Shown piece after piece: positions 23,936 through 33,093 of a stretch of DNA of 64,000 nt. The notes below the pieces were generated by a model, which worked only from the letters and a program-made list of their open reading frames with translations, did no database searches and was not told where the DNA came from. Positions within the stretch are counted from its first letter, which is position 1; the number at the start of each line of letters is the position of its first letter. Location: positions 2,094,120 through 2,158,119 of the forward strand of contig NC_015589.1 in assembly GCF_000215085.1 (NCBI RefSeq), given 5' to 3'. The DNA comes from Desulforamulus ruminis DSM 2154 (GTDB taxonomy: Bacteria > Bacillota > Desulfotomaculia > Desulfotomaculales > Desulfotomaculaceae). A program made the position numbers and the translations under genes.

Positions 23936-24625
23936 TTAAATATTTGTATCGATCTCTTGATTGTGAATCCCGATTTTTTTATTCAATTGACTTTGCTTCT
24001 GCATCAAGTCTTTTAATATGGACTCCGCATATACTTTTATGCCGTCCGGGGTTTTAGCACTGGCGATGGTTTGACTTGCCCGAACCATTCTGTCAATGTT
24101 TTCGGCAGTCTGACCAATTTGCCGGTTGATATGCTCATCCTTCTCCCGTTCTTCCCTCTCGGCGGCATACAAAAGATCCAGCAACGCCCCTCCCGCACCA
24201 ATGATTTCTCCCACCGGGGGAGATTGTTCTTTAAAGCTCCATATCCTGGCGGCCTCTTCATAAGTAAAATCGTAAAGGGGTATTTTGTGGTTGCCCTCTG
24301 TAAAGTAAACCATGGGTCTTTTAAAATTCCTGATGACATTCCAAAAATCGGCTGGTGACTCGGCTTTCTCTGTAAGAACAATCAGCTTGGCAGGGGCAGG
24401 CTGCTTATGTAAGAAGGAACGCCCAGGGAAAATTTCCGCCGATGATGAGGCTACGGAAAAACAGCCGTCAGGGTATCCTTCGGCGCTCAATTCACAGATT
24501 CTTTGGATGGTCACTAATTTTAAGTGATTTAAACAGGTTCTTTCAAGGAAATGCAATATGGACCATACGGGCAGTCCTTCAATGCCAACAAATTTTACTT
24601 TAATAACCTCTAGCCCTTTTAGCAC
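23936..24625 (-). CDS. Hypothetical protein with C-terminal coiled-coil
   Basis: A 229-residue soluble protein starting with GTG at 24625 after GGGGGAAAG. The middle part has alternating strands and helices (PAKLIVLTEKAESPADFWNV, RPMVYFTEGNHKIPLYDFTY) that could be a small alpha/beta domain. The last ~80 residues (AEREEREKDEHINRQIGQ to IHNQEIDTNI) are charged and helical, probably a coiled-coil. No family recognised, no membrane segment and no catalytic motif. It is transcribed alone, between two terminators. Confidence 0.6.
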   Translation of the reverse strand: MLKGLEVIKVKFVGIEGLPVWSILHFLERTCLNHLKLVTIQRICELSAEGYPDGCFSVASSSAEIFPGRSFLHKQPAPAKLIVLTEKAESPADFWNVIRNFKRPMVYFTEGNHKIPLYDFTYEEAARIWSFKEQSPPVGEIIGAGGALLDLLYAAEREEREKDEHINRQIGQTAENIDRMVRASQTIASAKTPDGIKVYAESILKDLMQKQSQLNKKIGIHNQEIDTNI

Positions 24626-24730
24626 CTACTTTCCCCCTTCTGTTACCGGCAATAAATTAATCTTCTCTTAAATATAAATTTTACCTTTGGTGATTTTGTC
24701 ATTTAATGTCGAGCCGCAATAAAAATGGTC

Positions 24731-24782
24731 AAATAATTAGCGACGGGTTTCTCTTTTAAAACCCGTCGCTAATTATTTTTTA
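24731..24782 (-). terminator. Strong bidirectional terminator
   Basis: A 20-bp perfect stem: AAATAATTAGCGACGGGTTT pairs with its reverse complement (24758-24777), with T-rich flanks. It lies between the phosphoesterase gene and the hypothetical gene. Confidence 0.85.
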
Positions 24783-24871
24783 TATTGGCTGAGCCAGTAA
24801 TTACAATACCTCGAACTTAAAGGGCCAGGTATATCAACATTTTCCCATTGCTTAAAAACTGTTGCCTAATT

Positions 24872-25588
24872 TCATTGGCCTGTTCGTACTATTTGGGCAA
24901 ACTCCTGGGGAAGTCCAAATTCCTCAATTTCTTTTGCTGTCTCCTCATAGTTATAAGGTGTCTCCGTAAAATTTACATTCAAGATTCCATCTGTTACATC
25001 TACTAAGGCATAGAGCGCATTGGGATTGCCATGTTTTGGTTTTCCGGCACTTCCAACATTGATTATATGTCCATGGGCGGTGGATTTATAGTAAGGTAAA
25101 TGGGTATGTCCGCAGATTAAAACGTCACAGTTATTCTCTATAAGTAGTTTATTAAAGTGTTCAAGGGGTGTATTTTCAAAAAGATATTCGTTAAGCTGCC
25201 TTGGGCTGCCGTGAACAATCAAGAAACGAATTCCCGCTGCAGTAAACTCTATCCTTTGAGGCAATTCCCTCAGCCACTTTTTATTTGCCTCTGTGGTCTG
25301 TTCTTTAGTCCAAAGAATTGATTGTTCTCCAAGCTTTATAGCTTCTTCATTTTTATAGTCACACCCGCAAATGAATCTCATATTGCCAATGGCATCATCA
25401 TAGTTCCCCATGAGGGTGGGAATCTCCCTTTGGTGGAGGAGTTCAATGACTTCATTGGGGCGAGGCCCATACCCAACCAGATCACCGGCGCAATAAATTT
25501 GGTCAATTTCTCTTGCTTCAATATCCCTTAACACAGCTTCCAACGCCAAAAGGTTACTGTGTATATCGGAAATTACGGCGATTTTCAT
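24872..25588 (-). CDS. YfcE/MJ0936-type metallophosphoesterase
   Basis: A 238-residue calcineurin-like phosphoesterase. Metal ligands are all present in order: DIHSN (D8, H10), AGDLVGYGP, GNYDD, IVHGSP and CGHTHLPY, with GSAGKPKHGNP near the end. Such enzymes hydrolyse phosphodiesters in the cytosol with Mn2+-like metals. It is divergent from arsR; related phosphoesterases occur next to some arsenic-resistance operons, but a role in arsenic resistance is only suggested by position. ATG 25588. Confidence 0.88.
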   Translation of the reverse strand: MKIAVISDIHSNLLALEAVLRDIEAREIDQIYCAGDLVGYGPRPNEVIELLHQREIPTLMGNYDDAIGNMRFICGCDYKNEEAIKLGEQSILWTKEQTTEANKKWLRELPQRIEFTAAGIRFLIVHGSPRQLNEYLFENTPLEHFNKLLIENNCDVLICGHTHLPYYKSTAHGHIINVGSAGKPKHGNPNALYALVDVTDGILNVNFTETPYNYEETAKEIEEFGLPQEFAQIVRTGQ

Positions 25589-25683
25589 TTCTTAAAGCGG
25601 CCTCCCGGTCATTTAATTTACTCTTTAATGCTTAATATAAAACATTTGTGTGCCCAGTCACCAATAAATATTACCCAACCATA

Positions 25684-25712
25684 TTCACAACTCTCTATAT
25701 GTCTGCTATACT
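25684..25712 (+). promoter_or_regulatory. ars operon promoter
   Basis: TTCACA (25684-25689), 17-bp spacer, TATACT (25707-25712). The ArsR operator-like repeat begins 7 bp downstream of the -10 box. Confidence 0.7.
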
Positions 25713-25718
25713 ATTTTA

Positions 25719-25738
25719 ACATAGATAATTTTCTATGT
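25719..25738. promoter_or_regulatory. ArsR operator (inverted repeat)
   Basis: ACATAGA-TAATTT-TCTATGT, a perfect 7-6-7 inverted repeat covering the expected transcription start of the ars operon. It fits repression by ArsR, relieved by As(III). Confidence 0.75.
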
Positions 25739-25773
25739 CATTTATAATTATCTATATCTCGGGAGGGAAGCTC

Positions 25774-26103
25774 ATGAAGCCGTCATATGCGGAATATGTG
25801 CCTAAAATGAAGGCGCTGGCAGATGAAACAAGATTAAAGATCATCGATATGCTCTCTTGCGGGGAACTTTGCGCCTGCAAGATACTGGAGGAATTTAACA
25901 TTACTCAGCCCACACTGAGCTATCACATGAAAATACTGGTGGAAAATGAACTGGTAAAGGCTGTTAGAGATGGTGCCTGGATGAGATATACTCTGAACAA
26001 AGAAAAAACAGATCTGATTCTCTCTTTTCTTTCCGAGATAACCAGCGAAAAGGAAGACTGCATTTGCAAAAGATGCAGCACTCCAGATACTGAGACAAAA
26101 TAA
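25774..26103 (+). CDS. arsR: ArsR-family arsenite-responsive repressor
   Basis: A 109-residue winged-helix dimeric repressor. The metal site is ELCACK, with Cys33 and Cys35 plus Cys29 just ahead, inside the DNA-reading helix region; LEEFNITQPTLSYHMKIL is the recognition helix. ATG 25774 with GGGAGGG upstream is preferred over a start 13 codons earlier that would lie inside the operator. A C-terminal Cys-rich tail (DCICKRCSTPD) may be a second metal site. It heads arsR-arsD-arsA-acr3. Confidence 0.95.
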   Translation: MKPSYAEYVPKMKALADETRLKIIDMLSCGELCACKILEEFNITQPTLSYHMKILVENELVKAVRDGAWMRYTLNKEKTDLILSFLSEITSEKEDCICKRCSTPDTETK

Positions 26104-26142
26104 ACCTAAAATGGCAATTACAAATTTTGGGAGGATTTTGGC

Positions 26143-26505
26143 ATGAAGAAGGTTGAGATTTTTGATCCTGCAATGTGCTGCTCCACGGGAGTTTGTGGAC
26201 CCTCTATCGATCCTGAGCTGTTGAGAGTCGCCACGGTGATTAACTCACTGAAAGAAAAGGGCATTGAAATCAAAAGACATGGATTATCCAGTGAGCCTCA
26301 AGACTTTATTATGACTAAGGTTATAAACGACCTTCTGCAAAAAGAGGGTGCGGAAGTCCTCCCGGTTACTCTTGTGGACGGTGAGGTTGCCAAAACAAAG
26401 GAATACCCTAGGAATGAGGAGCTTGCGGAGTGGTTAGGCATTGAGATCAAAACAAAACAATCTGAGCAAAAAGGCGGTTGTGGATCAAAGGGTTGCTGCT
26501 GTTAG
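26143..26505 (+). CDS. arsD: ArsD arsenite metallochaperone
   Basis: 120 residues. The chaperone site Cys12-Cys13-Cys18 is intact in PAMCCSTGVCGPS, and the vicinal C-terminal cysteines (GGCGSKGCCC) are also present. ArsD delivers As(III) or Sb(III) to the ArsA ATPase and is a weak repressor. It lies 39 bp after arsR and 10 bp before arsA. ATG 26143 with GGGAGG upstream. Confidence 0.95.
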   Translation: MKKVEIFDPAMCCSTGVCGPSIDPELLRVATVINSLKEKGIEIKRHGLSSEPQDFIMTKVINDLLQKEGAEVLPVTLVDGEVAKTKEYPRNEELAEWLGIEIKTKQSEQKGGCGSKGCCC

Positions 26506-26515
26506 GAGGGAAAGG

Positions 26516-28279
26516 ATGTTTGATGCCTTTGATATAAGCAAAATCAAGCTAACAAAATACTTGTTTTTTACAGGTAAAGGTGGTGTGGGAAAAACCTCTA
26601 CCGCTTGTGCAGTGGCTGTAAGTTTAGCGGACAGTGGTAAAAATGTGCTGCTCATCAGCACCGACCCGGCCTCTAACCTCCAGGATGTCTTTAATATAGC
26701 GCTTAACGGTAAGGGCGTTCCCGTTGAGGGTGCGCCCGGTCTTGTGGTTGCCAATCTCAATCCGGAGGAAGCTGCCAGGGAATACAGGGAATCGGTGATT
26801 GCTCCCTACCGAGGCAAATTGCCCGGCAGCGTGATCGCGAATATGGAGGAACAATTGTCCGGTTCCTGCACCGTTGAGATTGCAGCCTTTGACCAGTTTT
26901 CAAACTTCATAACCGACAGGGCAACGGAAGATCAATATGACAACATCATCTTTGATACCGCTCCAACCGGACATACACTCAGAATGCTGCAACTTCCATC
27001 GGCGTGGAGTCATTTTATCAGTGAAAGCACCCACGGAGCCTCTTGTCTTGGCCAGCTTGCGGGGCTTGAGGATAAAAAGGATATGTACAAGGATGCTGTC
27101 GCCAATCTTGCCGATAAGGACAAAACCACGCTTATATTGGTATCCAGGCCGGAAAAAACTCCACTGCTGGAAGCAGACCGATCGAGCCTTGAGCTTCGTG
27201 ACTTGGGTATCAACAACCAACTTCTAATCCTAAACGGTGTTTTGGCTGAAGCATCGGATGACGTATCCCAGGGAATCTATGACAAGCAGCAGGAAGCTCT
27301 GGAGAATATGCCTGCAAACCTAAAACAGTTAAAGGCATTCACCCTCCCCCTTCGTTCCTATAACATTTTAGGGCTTGATAAAATTAGAGCGTTTTTTAAG
27401 GAAGATCACTATTTGTCCAGTAATACCGAAATTAAAAACCTTGATCTCAAGCCGATGGATGGATTAATTAATGACATCTATGCATCAGGAAAAAAAGTTA
27501 TTTTTGCCATGGGCAAAGGAGGGGTTGGCAAGACCACAATTGCTGCTGCCATTGCCCTGGCCCTTGCAAAAAAAGGGGTTAAGGTGCATTTGACCTCCAC
27601 CGACCCTGCCGACCATCTCCAATATGTCATTGACGGTGCAGAAAACATTACCTTGAGCAAAATTGATGAAAAACAAGAACTTCTAAACTATCAAACGGAA
27701 GTGTTGAGCAAGGCTCGTGAAACCATGAGTGAAGATGATATTGCTTACGTGGAAGAAGATTTGCGTTCACCCTGCACCCAGGAGATTGCCGTGTTTAGGG
27801 CCTTTGCCGAAATCGTTGATAAAGCAGAAAACGAAGTTGTGGTGATCGACACCGCGCCAACGGGTCACACCCTCTTGCTTCTTGACTCAACCCAAAGCTA
27901 TCATCGAGAGGTTCAGAGAAGCAAAGGTGAAACACCGCTCTCTGTGCAAAAACTATTACCAAGACTAAGGGATGAACGGCAAACAGAAGTGGTTATTGTA
28001 ACTCTGCCTGAGGCTACCCCTGTGTTTGAAGCGCTCAGACTTCGGGAGGATCTAAGCCGGGCAGGTATAAACAACAAGTGGTGGGTGGTTAATCAGTGCC
28101 TATCCATGACGGACACCTGCAACGCTATGCTCGCCGCCCGCTCCGGAGCTGAAAAACAGTGGTTGGAAAAGGTTAAACAAATCAGCAAAGGTTACTTTGC
28201 GACCATCCCCTGGCTGGTTGACGCTTCCGTTCAAAGCATAAGCCAAAAATATTTGACGGGGTGCAGTGATAAGGTTTAA
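26516..28279 (+). CDS. arsA: ArsA arsenite-pump ATPase, two-domain form
   Basis: 587 residues with two homologous ATPase halves. Walker A motifs are GKGGVGKTS near residue 20 and GKGGVGKTT near 334; DTAPTGHT occurs in each half. Metal-site cysteines appear in SGSCTVEIAAF, SPCTQEIAVF and NQCLSMTDTC. It binds the cytosolic side of the arsenite permease and couples ATP hydrolysis to efflux. ATG 26516 follows TAGGAGGGAAAGG; an in-frame start 25 codons earlier lies inside arsD and lacks a ribosome site. Confidence 0.95.
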   Translation: MFDAFDISKIKLTKYLFFTGKGGVGKTSTACAVAVSLADSGKNVLLISTDPASNLQDVFNIALNGKGVPVEGAPGLVVANLNPEEAAREYRESVIAPYRGKLPGSVIANMEEQLSGSCTVEIAAFDQFSNFITDRATEDQYDNIIFDTAPTGHTLRMLQLPSAWSHFISESTHGASCLGQLAGLEDKKDMYKDAVANLADKDKTTLILVSRPEKTPLLEADRSSLELRDLGINNQLLILNGVLAEASDDVSQGIYDKQQEALENMPANLKQLKAFTLPLRSYNILGLDKIRAFFKEDHYLSSNTEIKNLDLKPMDGLINDIYASGKKVIFAMGKGGVGKTTIAAAIALALAKKGVKVHLTSTDPADHLQYVIDGAENITLSKIDEKQELLNYQTEVLSKARETMSEDDIAYVEEDLRSPCTQEIAVFRAFAEIVDKAENEVVVIDTAPTGHTLLLLDSTQSYHREVQRSKGETPLSVQKLLPRLRDERQTEVVIVTLPEATPVFEALRLREDLSRAGINNKWWVVNQCLSMTDTCNAMLAARSGAEKQWLEKVKQISKGYFATIPWLVDASVQSISQKYLTGCSDKV

Positions 28280-28323
28280 ATGCCCTCTGTCTTGCTCAAT
28301 AAAGAAATACAGGAGATGAATGT

Positions 28324-29376
28324 ATGGCTGAGAAAAACCTTTCTACTTTGGACCGTTTTCTTACCTTATGGATATTCTTGGCCATGGCCTTTGGGGTAGG
28401 TCTTGGTTATGTTTTTCCGGGTATTGCCGATATCCTGGACCGCATGTCGGTGGGCACCACTTCTATTCCCATTGCCATCGGACTCATTGTGATGATGTAC
28501 CCTCCCCTGGCCAAGGTAAAGTATGAAGAAATGGGTAAGGCCTTTAAAAACGGGAAGGTTATGGGGTTATCCCTGGTACAAAACTGGATTATCGGTCCCA
28601 CCCTTATGTTTATTCTGGCTCTTATTTTTCTAAGAGATTATCCTGATTATATGATCGGTCTGATTCTCATCGGCCTGGCCCGTTGTATTGCCATGGTGAT
28701 TATTTGGAATGATCTGGCCAAAGGCGATAATGAATATGCGGCTGCCTTGGTGGCTGTTAATTCCATCTTTCAAATGATTTTTTACTCCGTTTACGCTTAT
28801 TTCTTTATTACTTTGGTTCCGGGCTGGTTGGGAATGAAATCCATCGAGATCCACGTTTCTATGGCCGAAGTGGCCAAGAGTGTTTTGATTTACCTGGGTA
28901 TTCCCTTTCTGGGCGGTTTGGTAACCAGAGTACTTCTGTTACCCAGAAAGGGCAGGGATTGGTATGAAAAGGAGTTTATTCCCGGAATTAGCCCCCTGGC
29001 CCTGATGGCTCTGTTATTCACCATTGTTATCATGTTTTCCCTAAAGGGTAAATACATTGTCGAGCTGCCCATGGACGTGGTGCGCATTGCCATTCCACTG
29101 TTAATTTACTTTACGATTATGTTCTTCCTTTCTTTCTTTATGAGTAAACAAAGCTGCATTAACTACGGCCAAAGCACTACCCTGGCCTTTACTGCCGCCA
29201 GCAATAATTTTGAACTGGCTATTGCGGTAGCGGTGGCCATGTTCGGCATTGAATCGGGCGCCGCTTTTGCGGCGGTCATCGGACCTCTGATTGAAGTACC
29301 GGTAATGATTGCTCTGGTAAATGTGGCTTTAGGCTTTAGAAGAAAATATTTTGGGGTAGTAGATAATGTAAGATAG
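28324..29376 (+). CDS. acr3: ACR3-type arsenite efflux permease
   Basis: A 350-residue membrane protein with ten hydrophobic helices. ACR3 signatures are present: [40 protein letters not shown] (with the conserved Cys) and [19 protein letters not shown]. It exports As(III), powered by ArsA and possibly the proton gradient. It is the last gene of the ars operon, followed by a hairpin terminator. ATG 28324 after CAGGAG. Confidence 0.95.
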   Translation: MAEKNLSTLDRFLTLWIFLAMAFGVGLGYVFPGIADILDRMSVGTTSIPIAIGLIVMMYPPLAKVKYEEMGKAFKNGKVMGLSLVQNWIIGPTLMFILALIFLRDYPDYMIGLILIGLARCIAMVIIWNDLAKGDNEYAAALVAVNSIFQMIFYSVYAYFFITLVPGWLGMKSIEIHVSMAEVAKSVLIYLGIPFLGGLVTRVLLLPRKGRDWYEKEFIPGISPLALMALLFTIVIMFSLKGKYIVELPMDVVRIAIPLLIYFTIMFFLSFFMSKQSCINYGQSTTLAFTAASNNFELAIAVAVAMFGIESGAAFAAVIGPLIEVPVMIALVNVALGFRRKYFGVVDNVR

Positions 29377-29390
29377 GAACAAAGAGGAGG

Positions 29391-29420
29391 GACTCCTTTG
29401 CATGGAGTTCCTCCTCTTTG
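29391..29420 (+). terminator. Terminator after acr3
   Basis: AAAGAGGAGG-ACTCC pairs with GGAGT-CCTCCTCTTT, 15 bp past the stop codon. The T-run is short. Confidence 0.7.
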
Positions 29421-29580
29421 ACGTTCTGATGTGTTATTAAGCTTTTACTTTCACAATAATAGTTTTTTTTGGATACACAAGAACCGTCTTTTGTATCAAC
29501 GCTCGTTTGGGTCTGCAGAATTTTTTTCTATGGATTGGCGGATACTTTTGTTATAAGCAATCCATTTGGAGGGATAGTTC

Positions 29581-31035
29581 ATGCAGGCTGAAAAAGGGTT
29601 ATCGGTTTGGCAGCTTACCATGATGGCGCTGGGCACGGTGATTGGCGGTTCCTTTTTCCTGGGATCGGCTGTGGCCATAAACGCCGCGGGTCCTGCCATT
29701 ATTATTTCTTTTTTATTAGGCGGAGCGCTGGTTTATATTGTTTTGTTTGCTTTGTCCGAGATGACGGTGGCCGACCCTGCGCCGGGTTCCTTTCGTACTT
29801 ATGCCGAACGGTACTACGGTCCGGCCGCCGGATTTATTATGGGCTGGGTCTATTGGACGGGCCTGGTTCTGGCTATGTCCAGCGAGGCTACAGCCGTGTC
29901 CATCTTTTTACGCAACTGGGTTCCCGACCTTTCTCTCCCTCTCATTGGCTCACTTATTATTATTTTCGTCTCTCTGCTTAATTTGCTGGGCGCCGAGCGC
30001 TTGAGCCATTTGGAAAGCGGTTTGGCGGTGGTGAAACTGCTGGCCATTGTAGGCTTTATCATCATCGGTTTGGCTTTGATCGGAGGATTCATATCCGGTG
30101 TGCCCCGGATTGGCGCCGGTGAACTGCTGACCGAGCCCTTCTTCCCGGGAGGCCTGGGGGGAATTGCCGGCAGTATGTTGATTGTTATGTTTACTTACGC
30201 CGGATTTGAAATTATCGGCCTGGCCGCTTCGGAAACCAAGGACCCGCACCGTACCGTACCCCAGGCCATCCGTATCACGGTGGCCAGTTTAATCGGCTTA
30301 TACGTCATCGCCATTGTTGTTTTGCTGCCGCTGATTCCTACCGGAACCCTCAGCAGCGAAGTAAGTCCCCTGGTGCAATCCTTGGCCCGTTGGCGGTTAA
30401 CCTGGGTGGGAAATGTGGTCAATACCGTACTGATTACAGCCATTTTATCCACCATGCTGGCGGCCATGTTTGGGCTGGGCCGTATGATCCGGTCCCTGGC
30501 TTGGGAAGGACATGCCCCGGCCTGGCTGCGGGATCAGGGTGAAATTCCCTACCGGGGGATTTTGTTTTCCGGAGTGGGGATGCTTCTTGGACTGGGGCTT
30601 GGACTGATTCTTCCCCAGCAAGTGTACTTATTCCTGGTCAGCGCCGGCGGTTTTTCCCTGCTGCTGGCTTATGTGGTGATTTTAGCTTCCCATTATAAAT
30701 TCCGCAAATTACACGGCTGCCCCAATGGGCACTGTCAACTGCCGGGATATCCGGTAACCTCCTGGATCGGCTTGGCCGGCCTTATCGCCATTATCATCAG
30801 TATGCCCTTAGTGCCCGGTCAGGGCGCGGGATTGGTGGCCGGACTGGTTCTGCTTGCCTTCTTCGCCATTGTATATCAGGTAAAAAGGCAGATCGGTTCG
30901 AGAGTTTTGCCCCGGAGAACCGGAAAGGTCCCTCTGCCCCTGGTAGATCAGGCTCAATTTGAGCTGGCGGAGGAGTTATCGGGGGATGAAGTGAAGTTGC
31001 CTGAGAAAAAATCTCGTACAAAAGAAGAAATATAA
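29581..31035 (+). CDS. APC-family amino acid permease
   Basis: 484 residues with about 12 hydrophobic helices. The N-terminal GTVIGGSFFLGSAVAINAAGP is the substrate/Na+-site loop of APC transporters, and MFTYAGFEIIGLAASETKDPHRTVP is the conserved region before helix 7. It probably imports an amino acid or amine by symport or exchange. ATG 29581 follows GGAGGG. It has its own terminator and is not part of the ars operon. The C-terminal ~60 residues are soluble and charged. Substrate unknown. Confidence 0.88.
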   Translation: MQAEKGLSVWQLTMMALGTVIGGSFFLGSAVAINAAGPAIIISFLLGGALVYIVLFALSEMTVADPAPGSFRTYAERYYGPAAGFIMGWVYWTGLVLAMSSEATAVSIFLRNWVPDLSLPLIGSLIIIFVSLLNLLGAERLSHLESGLAVVKLLAIVGFIIIGLALIGGFISGVPRIGAGELLTEPFFPGGLGGIAGSMLIVMFTYAGFEIIGLAASETKDPHRTVPQAIRITVASLIGLYVIAIVVLLPLIPTGTLSSEVSPLVQSLARWRLTWVGNVVNTVLITAILSTMLAAMFGLGRMIRSLAWEGHAPAWLRDQGEIPYRGILFSGVGMLLGLGLGLILPQQVYLFLVSAGGFSLLLAYVVILASHYKFRKLHGCPNGHCQLPGYPVTSWIGLAGLIAIIISMPLVPGQGAGLVAGLVLLAFFAIVYQVKRQIGSRVLPRRTGKVPLPLVDQAQFELAEELSGDEVKLPEKKSRTKEEI

Positions 31036-31066
31036 AAGTCCAGGGTTCTTTTCACCCTGGACTTTT
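31034..31066 (+). terminator. Terminator after the APC permease gene
   Basis: AAAAGTCCAGGG pairs with CCCTGGACTTTT. It overlaps the stop codon and also lies 22 bp beyond the convergent MATE gene, so it probably serves both. Confidence 0.85.
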
Positions 31067-31087
31067 CATACAGAAGAATTCATCTGG

Positions 31088-32479
31088 TTAGCACAATTGT
31101 TCCCTTTGCTTGCATAACTGTTCTTTTTCTTTGTCTTTCTTCCGTATCTTATTCATTTCTTTCATTTCAAGGTAAATTACCGAGGCCGTAAGAAGGACTG
31201 CCAGGAAATCCGCAATGGGAGCGGTGCGCCAAACCCCTTCCAAGCCCCAGATATGGGGTAGGAACAACAACAGCGGTATAAACAGCAATACCTGCCTGGA
31301 CAGACTCAGTATGGCGGACTGCCGCGCTTTGCCCACTGCCTGAAAATATCCGGAACAAATAATTTGGAAACCAATCACGGGAAACATGGCAAAATAAATC
31401 ATCATGGCGTGGGTGGTCATCTTGATTAGTTCGGATTCATTACTAAACAATCCCACAATTTGTGCCGGCCAAATCCTGATCATCAGATACCCCGTTAGAG
31501 CGATGACGGTAGCGGCTATTACGGCTTTCTTTAAGGTTTCTACCACCCGGTCATATTGCCGGGCTCCATAATTGTAGCCAATAATAGGCTGGGCCCCTTG
31601 ACTGACTCCCAGGATGGGCATAAACAATAAGGTGGACAAACTCATCATAATCCCCACTGCCGAAAGGGCCATATCCCCGCCAAAGGACATCAGGGTTTTG
31701 TTTAAGATCAGTTGCTGCACACTGTTGGCCACCTGCATGGCAAAGGGGGAAAAGCCAATGGCCATAATACCCAGTAAAACCGGGACTTGCGGCCTCAGAT
31801 TTTTTAATCTGATCTTGACTAAACTTCGGCCCGTAAAGAAATAGCTCAATACCCAGACCGCTGAAACCATTTGGGAGATTACCGTTGACCAAGCGGAGCC
31901 TTTGATGCCCATGCCCATTTTAAAGATAAAAATATAATTTAAGCCAATATTAATGACCGCACCCAGGATTTGTGTATTCATGGCCATCCGGGGATTTCCT
32001 TCGGCGCGGATAAAATTATTCATACCCATGCTGATGGATCCAAAAACCGATCCGATCATGATGATTGATACAAAGTCTTCGGCGTAGGGAAGCACCGTTG
32101 GACTGGCGCCAAAGCCAATTAAAATGGGTTCGGTAAAAAGTATAAACAGGATGGCAAAAAAAGCAGGCAGTAGTATGAGCATGGTCATGGCATTGCCGGC
32201 CACCATTTCCGCCTCTTCCTTCTTTTGTTCACCTAAACGAATGGAGATCAGGGCGGTGGCTCCAACCCCGATCAAAATGGAAACAGCCATTAAAATAATC
32301 ATAATGGGAAAAGCAACGGTGGTGGCCGCGATGGCCACGGGCCCCACTCCCTGCCCCACAAAAATCCGGTCCACAATATTATAGAGAGAATTGACCAGCA
32401 TGCCTACAATGGCGGGCCAGGAAAAAGTGAGCAACAGTTTGCCTATATCTTTATCTCGCAAGTCAGCAGAAAGATTCAT
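31088..32479 (-). CDS. MATE-family multidrug efflux protein
   Basis: 463 residues with 12 hydrophobic helices in two halves. The N-terminus LLLTFSWPAIVGMLVNSLYNIVDRIFVGQGVG is characteristic of the MepA/NorM-like MATE group, which exports cationic drugs with Na+ or H+. ATG 32479 with AAGGTG upstream is preferred to a start 15 codons earlier that overlaps the marR stop. It is the second gene of a marR-mate operon, a common arrangement where MarR controls its own operon and the pump. Confidence 0.92.
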   Translation of the reverse strand: MNLSADLRDKDIGKLLLTFSWPAIVGMLVNSLYNIVDRIFVGQGVGPVAIAATTVAFPIMIILMAVSILIGVGATALISIRLGEQKKEEAEMVAGNAMTMLILLPAFFAILFILFTEPILIGFGASPTVLPYAEDFVSIIMIGSVFGSISMGMNNFIRAEGNPRMAMNTQILGAVINIGLNYIFIFKMGMGIKGSAWSTVISQMVSAVWVLSYFFTGRSLVKIRLKNLRPQVPVLLGIMAIGFSPFAMQVANSVQQLILNKTLMSFGGDMALSAVGIMMSLSTLLFMPILGVSQGAQPIIGYNYGARQYDRVVETLKKAVIAATVIALTGYLMIRIWPAQIVGLFSNESELIKMTTHAMMIYFAMFPVIGFQIICSGYFQAVGKARQSAILSLSRQVLLFIPLLLFLPHIWGLEGVWRTAPIADFLAVLLTASVIYLEMKEMNKIRKKDKEKEQLCKQREQLC

Positions 32480-32495
32480 ATTCAAATCACCTTTT

Positions 32496-32942
32496 TTATA
32501 ATTTTTGCATAAATTCAACCACATGCCGCAAGCTTACAAGGTATTTTTCCAATTCCTTTGCATCAACATCCTCAAACAAGTCCATCAGAGTTTGGGTAAA
32601 TTTTTGTATGACTTCCTCCATATGGGCTTTCCCTTCCGGGCTGAGGGATAGTAAAATTTTTCTTCGGTCGCCGGGATCGGCTGAACGCAGAATAAGGCCC
32701 ATTTCAGCCAGTTGATCAATGATGGTGGTTAGCCCCCCCTTTTCGATATCCAGCATTTTGCCAATCTCAGTAGGGGTCAGGCTGTCATTTTGATATAAAA
32801 TATGGATGATCTTGGCATGATTTTTTTTAATTCTGGGTTCACAATGGACATTTTTGCGAAAATGAACGACAAATTTTTCGTGAAAGGTCCCCATAAATGT
32901 AAATAGTAAGGAATGAAGTTCTTTAGCTTTTTCCTGATTCAT
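32496..32942 (-). CDS. MarR-family transcriptional regulator
   Basis: A 148-residue winged-helix dimer. The HTH is LTPTEIGKMLDIEKGGLTTIIDQLAEMGLI and the wing RSADPGDRRKILLSLSPEG, a textbook MarR DRR wing. It probably represses its own promoter (two 13-bp repeats at the start site) and is released by a drug-like ligand, inducing the MATE pump that starts 16 bp after its stop codon. Confidence 0.92.
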   Translation of the reverse strand: MNQEKAKELHSLLFTFMGTFHEKFVVHFRKNVHCEPRIKKNHAKIIHILYQNDSLTPTEIGKMLDIEKGGLTTIIDQLAEMGLILRSADPGDRRKILLSLSPEGKAHMEEVIQKFTQTLMDLFEDVDAKELEKYLVSLRHVVEFMQKL

Positions 32943-32962
32943 GGTTAAACCCCTTTATTTAG

Positions 32963-32990
32963 TAATAATTCTAACTATAATAATTCTAAC
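32963..32990. promoter_or_regulatory. MarR operator: two 13-bp direct repeats
   Basis: TAATAATTCTAAC occurs at 32963-32975 and 32978-32990, a 15-bp period, lying directly downstream of the -10 box where a repressor would block transcription. Confidence 0.7.
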
Positions 32991-32996
32991 CATATT

Positions 32997-33024
32997 ATTA
33001 TATCAGAATAAGATCTAAAGTCAA
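32997..33024 (-). promoter_or_regulatory. marR-mate promoter
   Basis: Minus strand TTGACT (33019-33024), 16-bp spacer, TATAAT (32997-33002). Confidence 0.8.
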
Positions 33025-33040
33025 ATGAAAAAAGCATGTA

Positions 33041-33077
33041 AAAAGCCACCCGCCGTTTTGGAATCCGGCAGGTGGCT
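33041..33077 (-). terminator. Terminator after the chemoreceptor gene
   Basis: Minus strand: GCCACCTGCCG pairs with CGGCGGGTGGC, followed by TTTTT. It is 17 bp past the stop codon. Confidence 0.85.
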
Positions 33078-33093
33078 GAACAAGGGACTAAAT

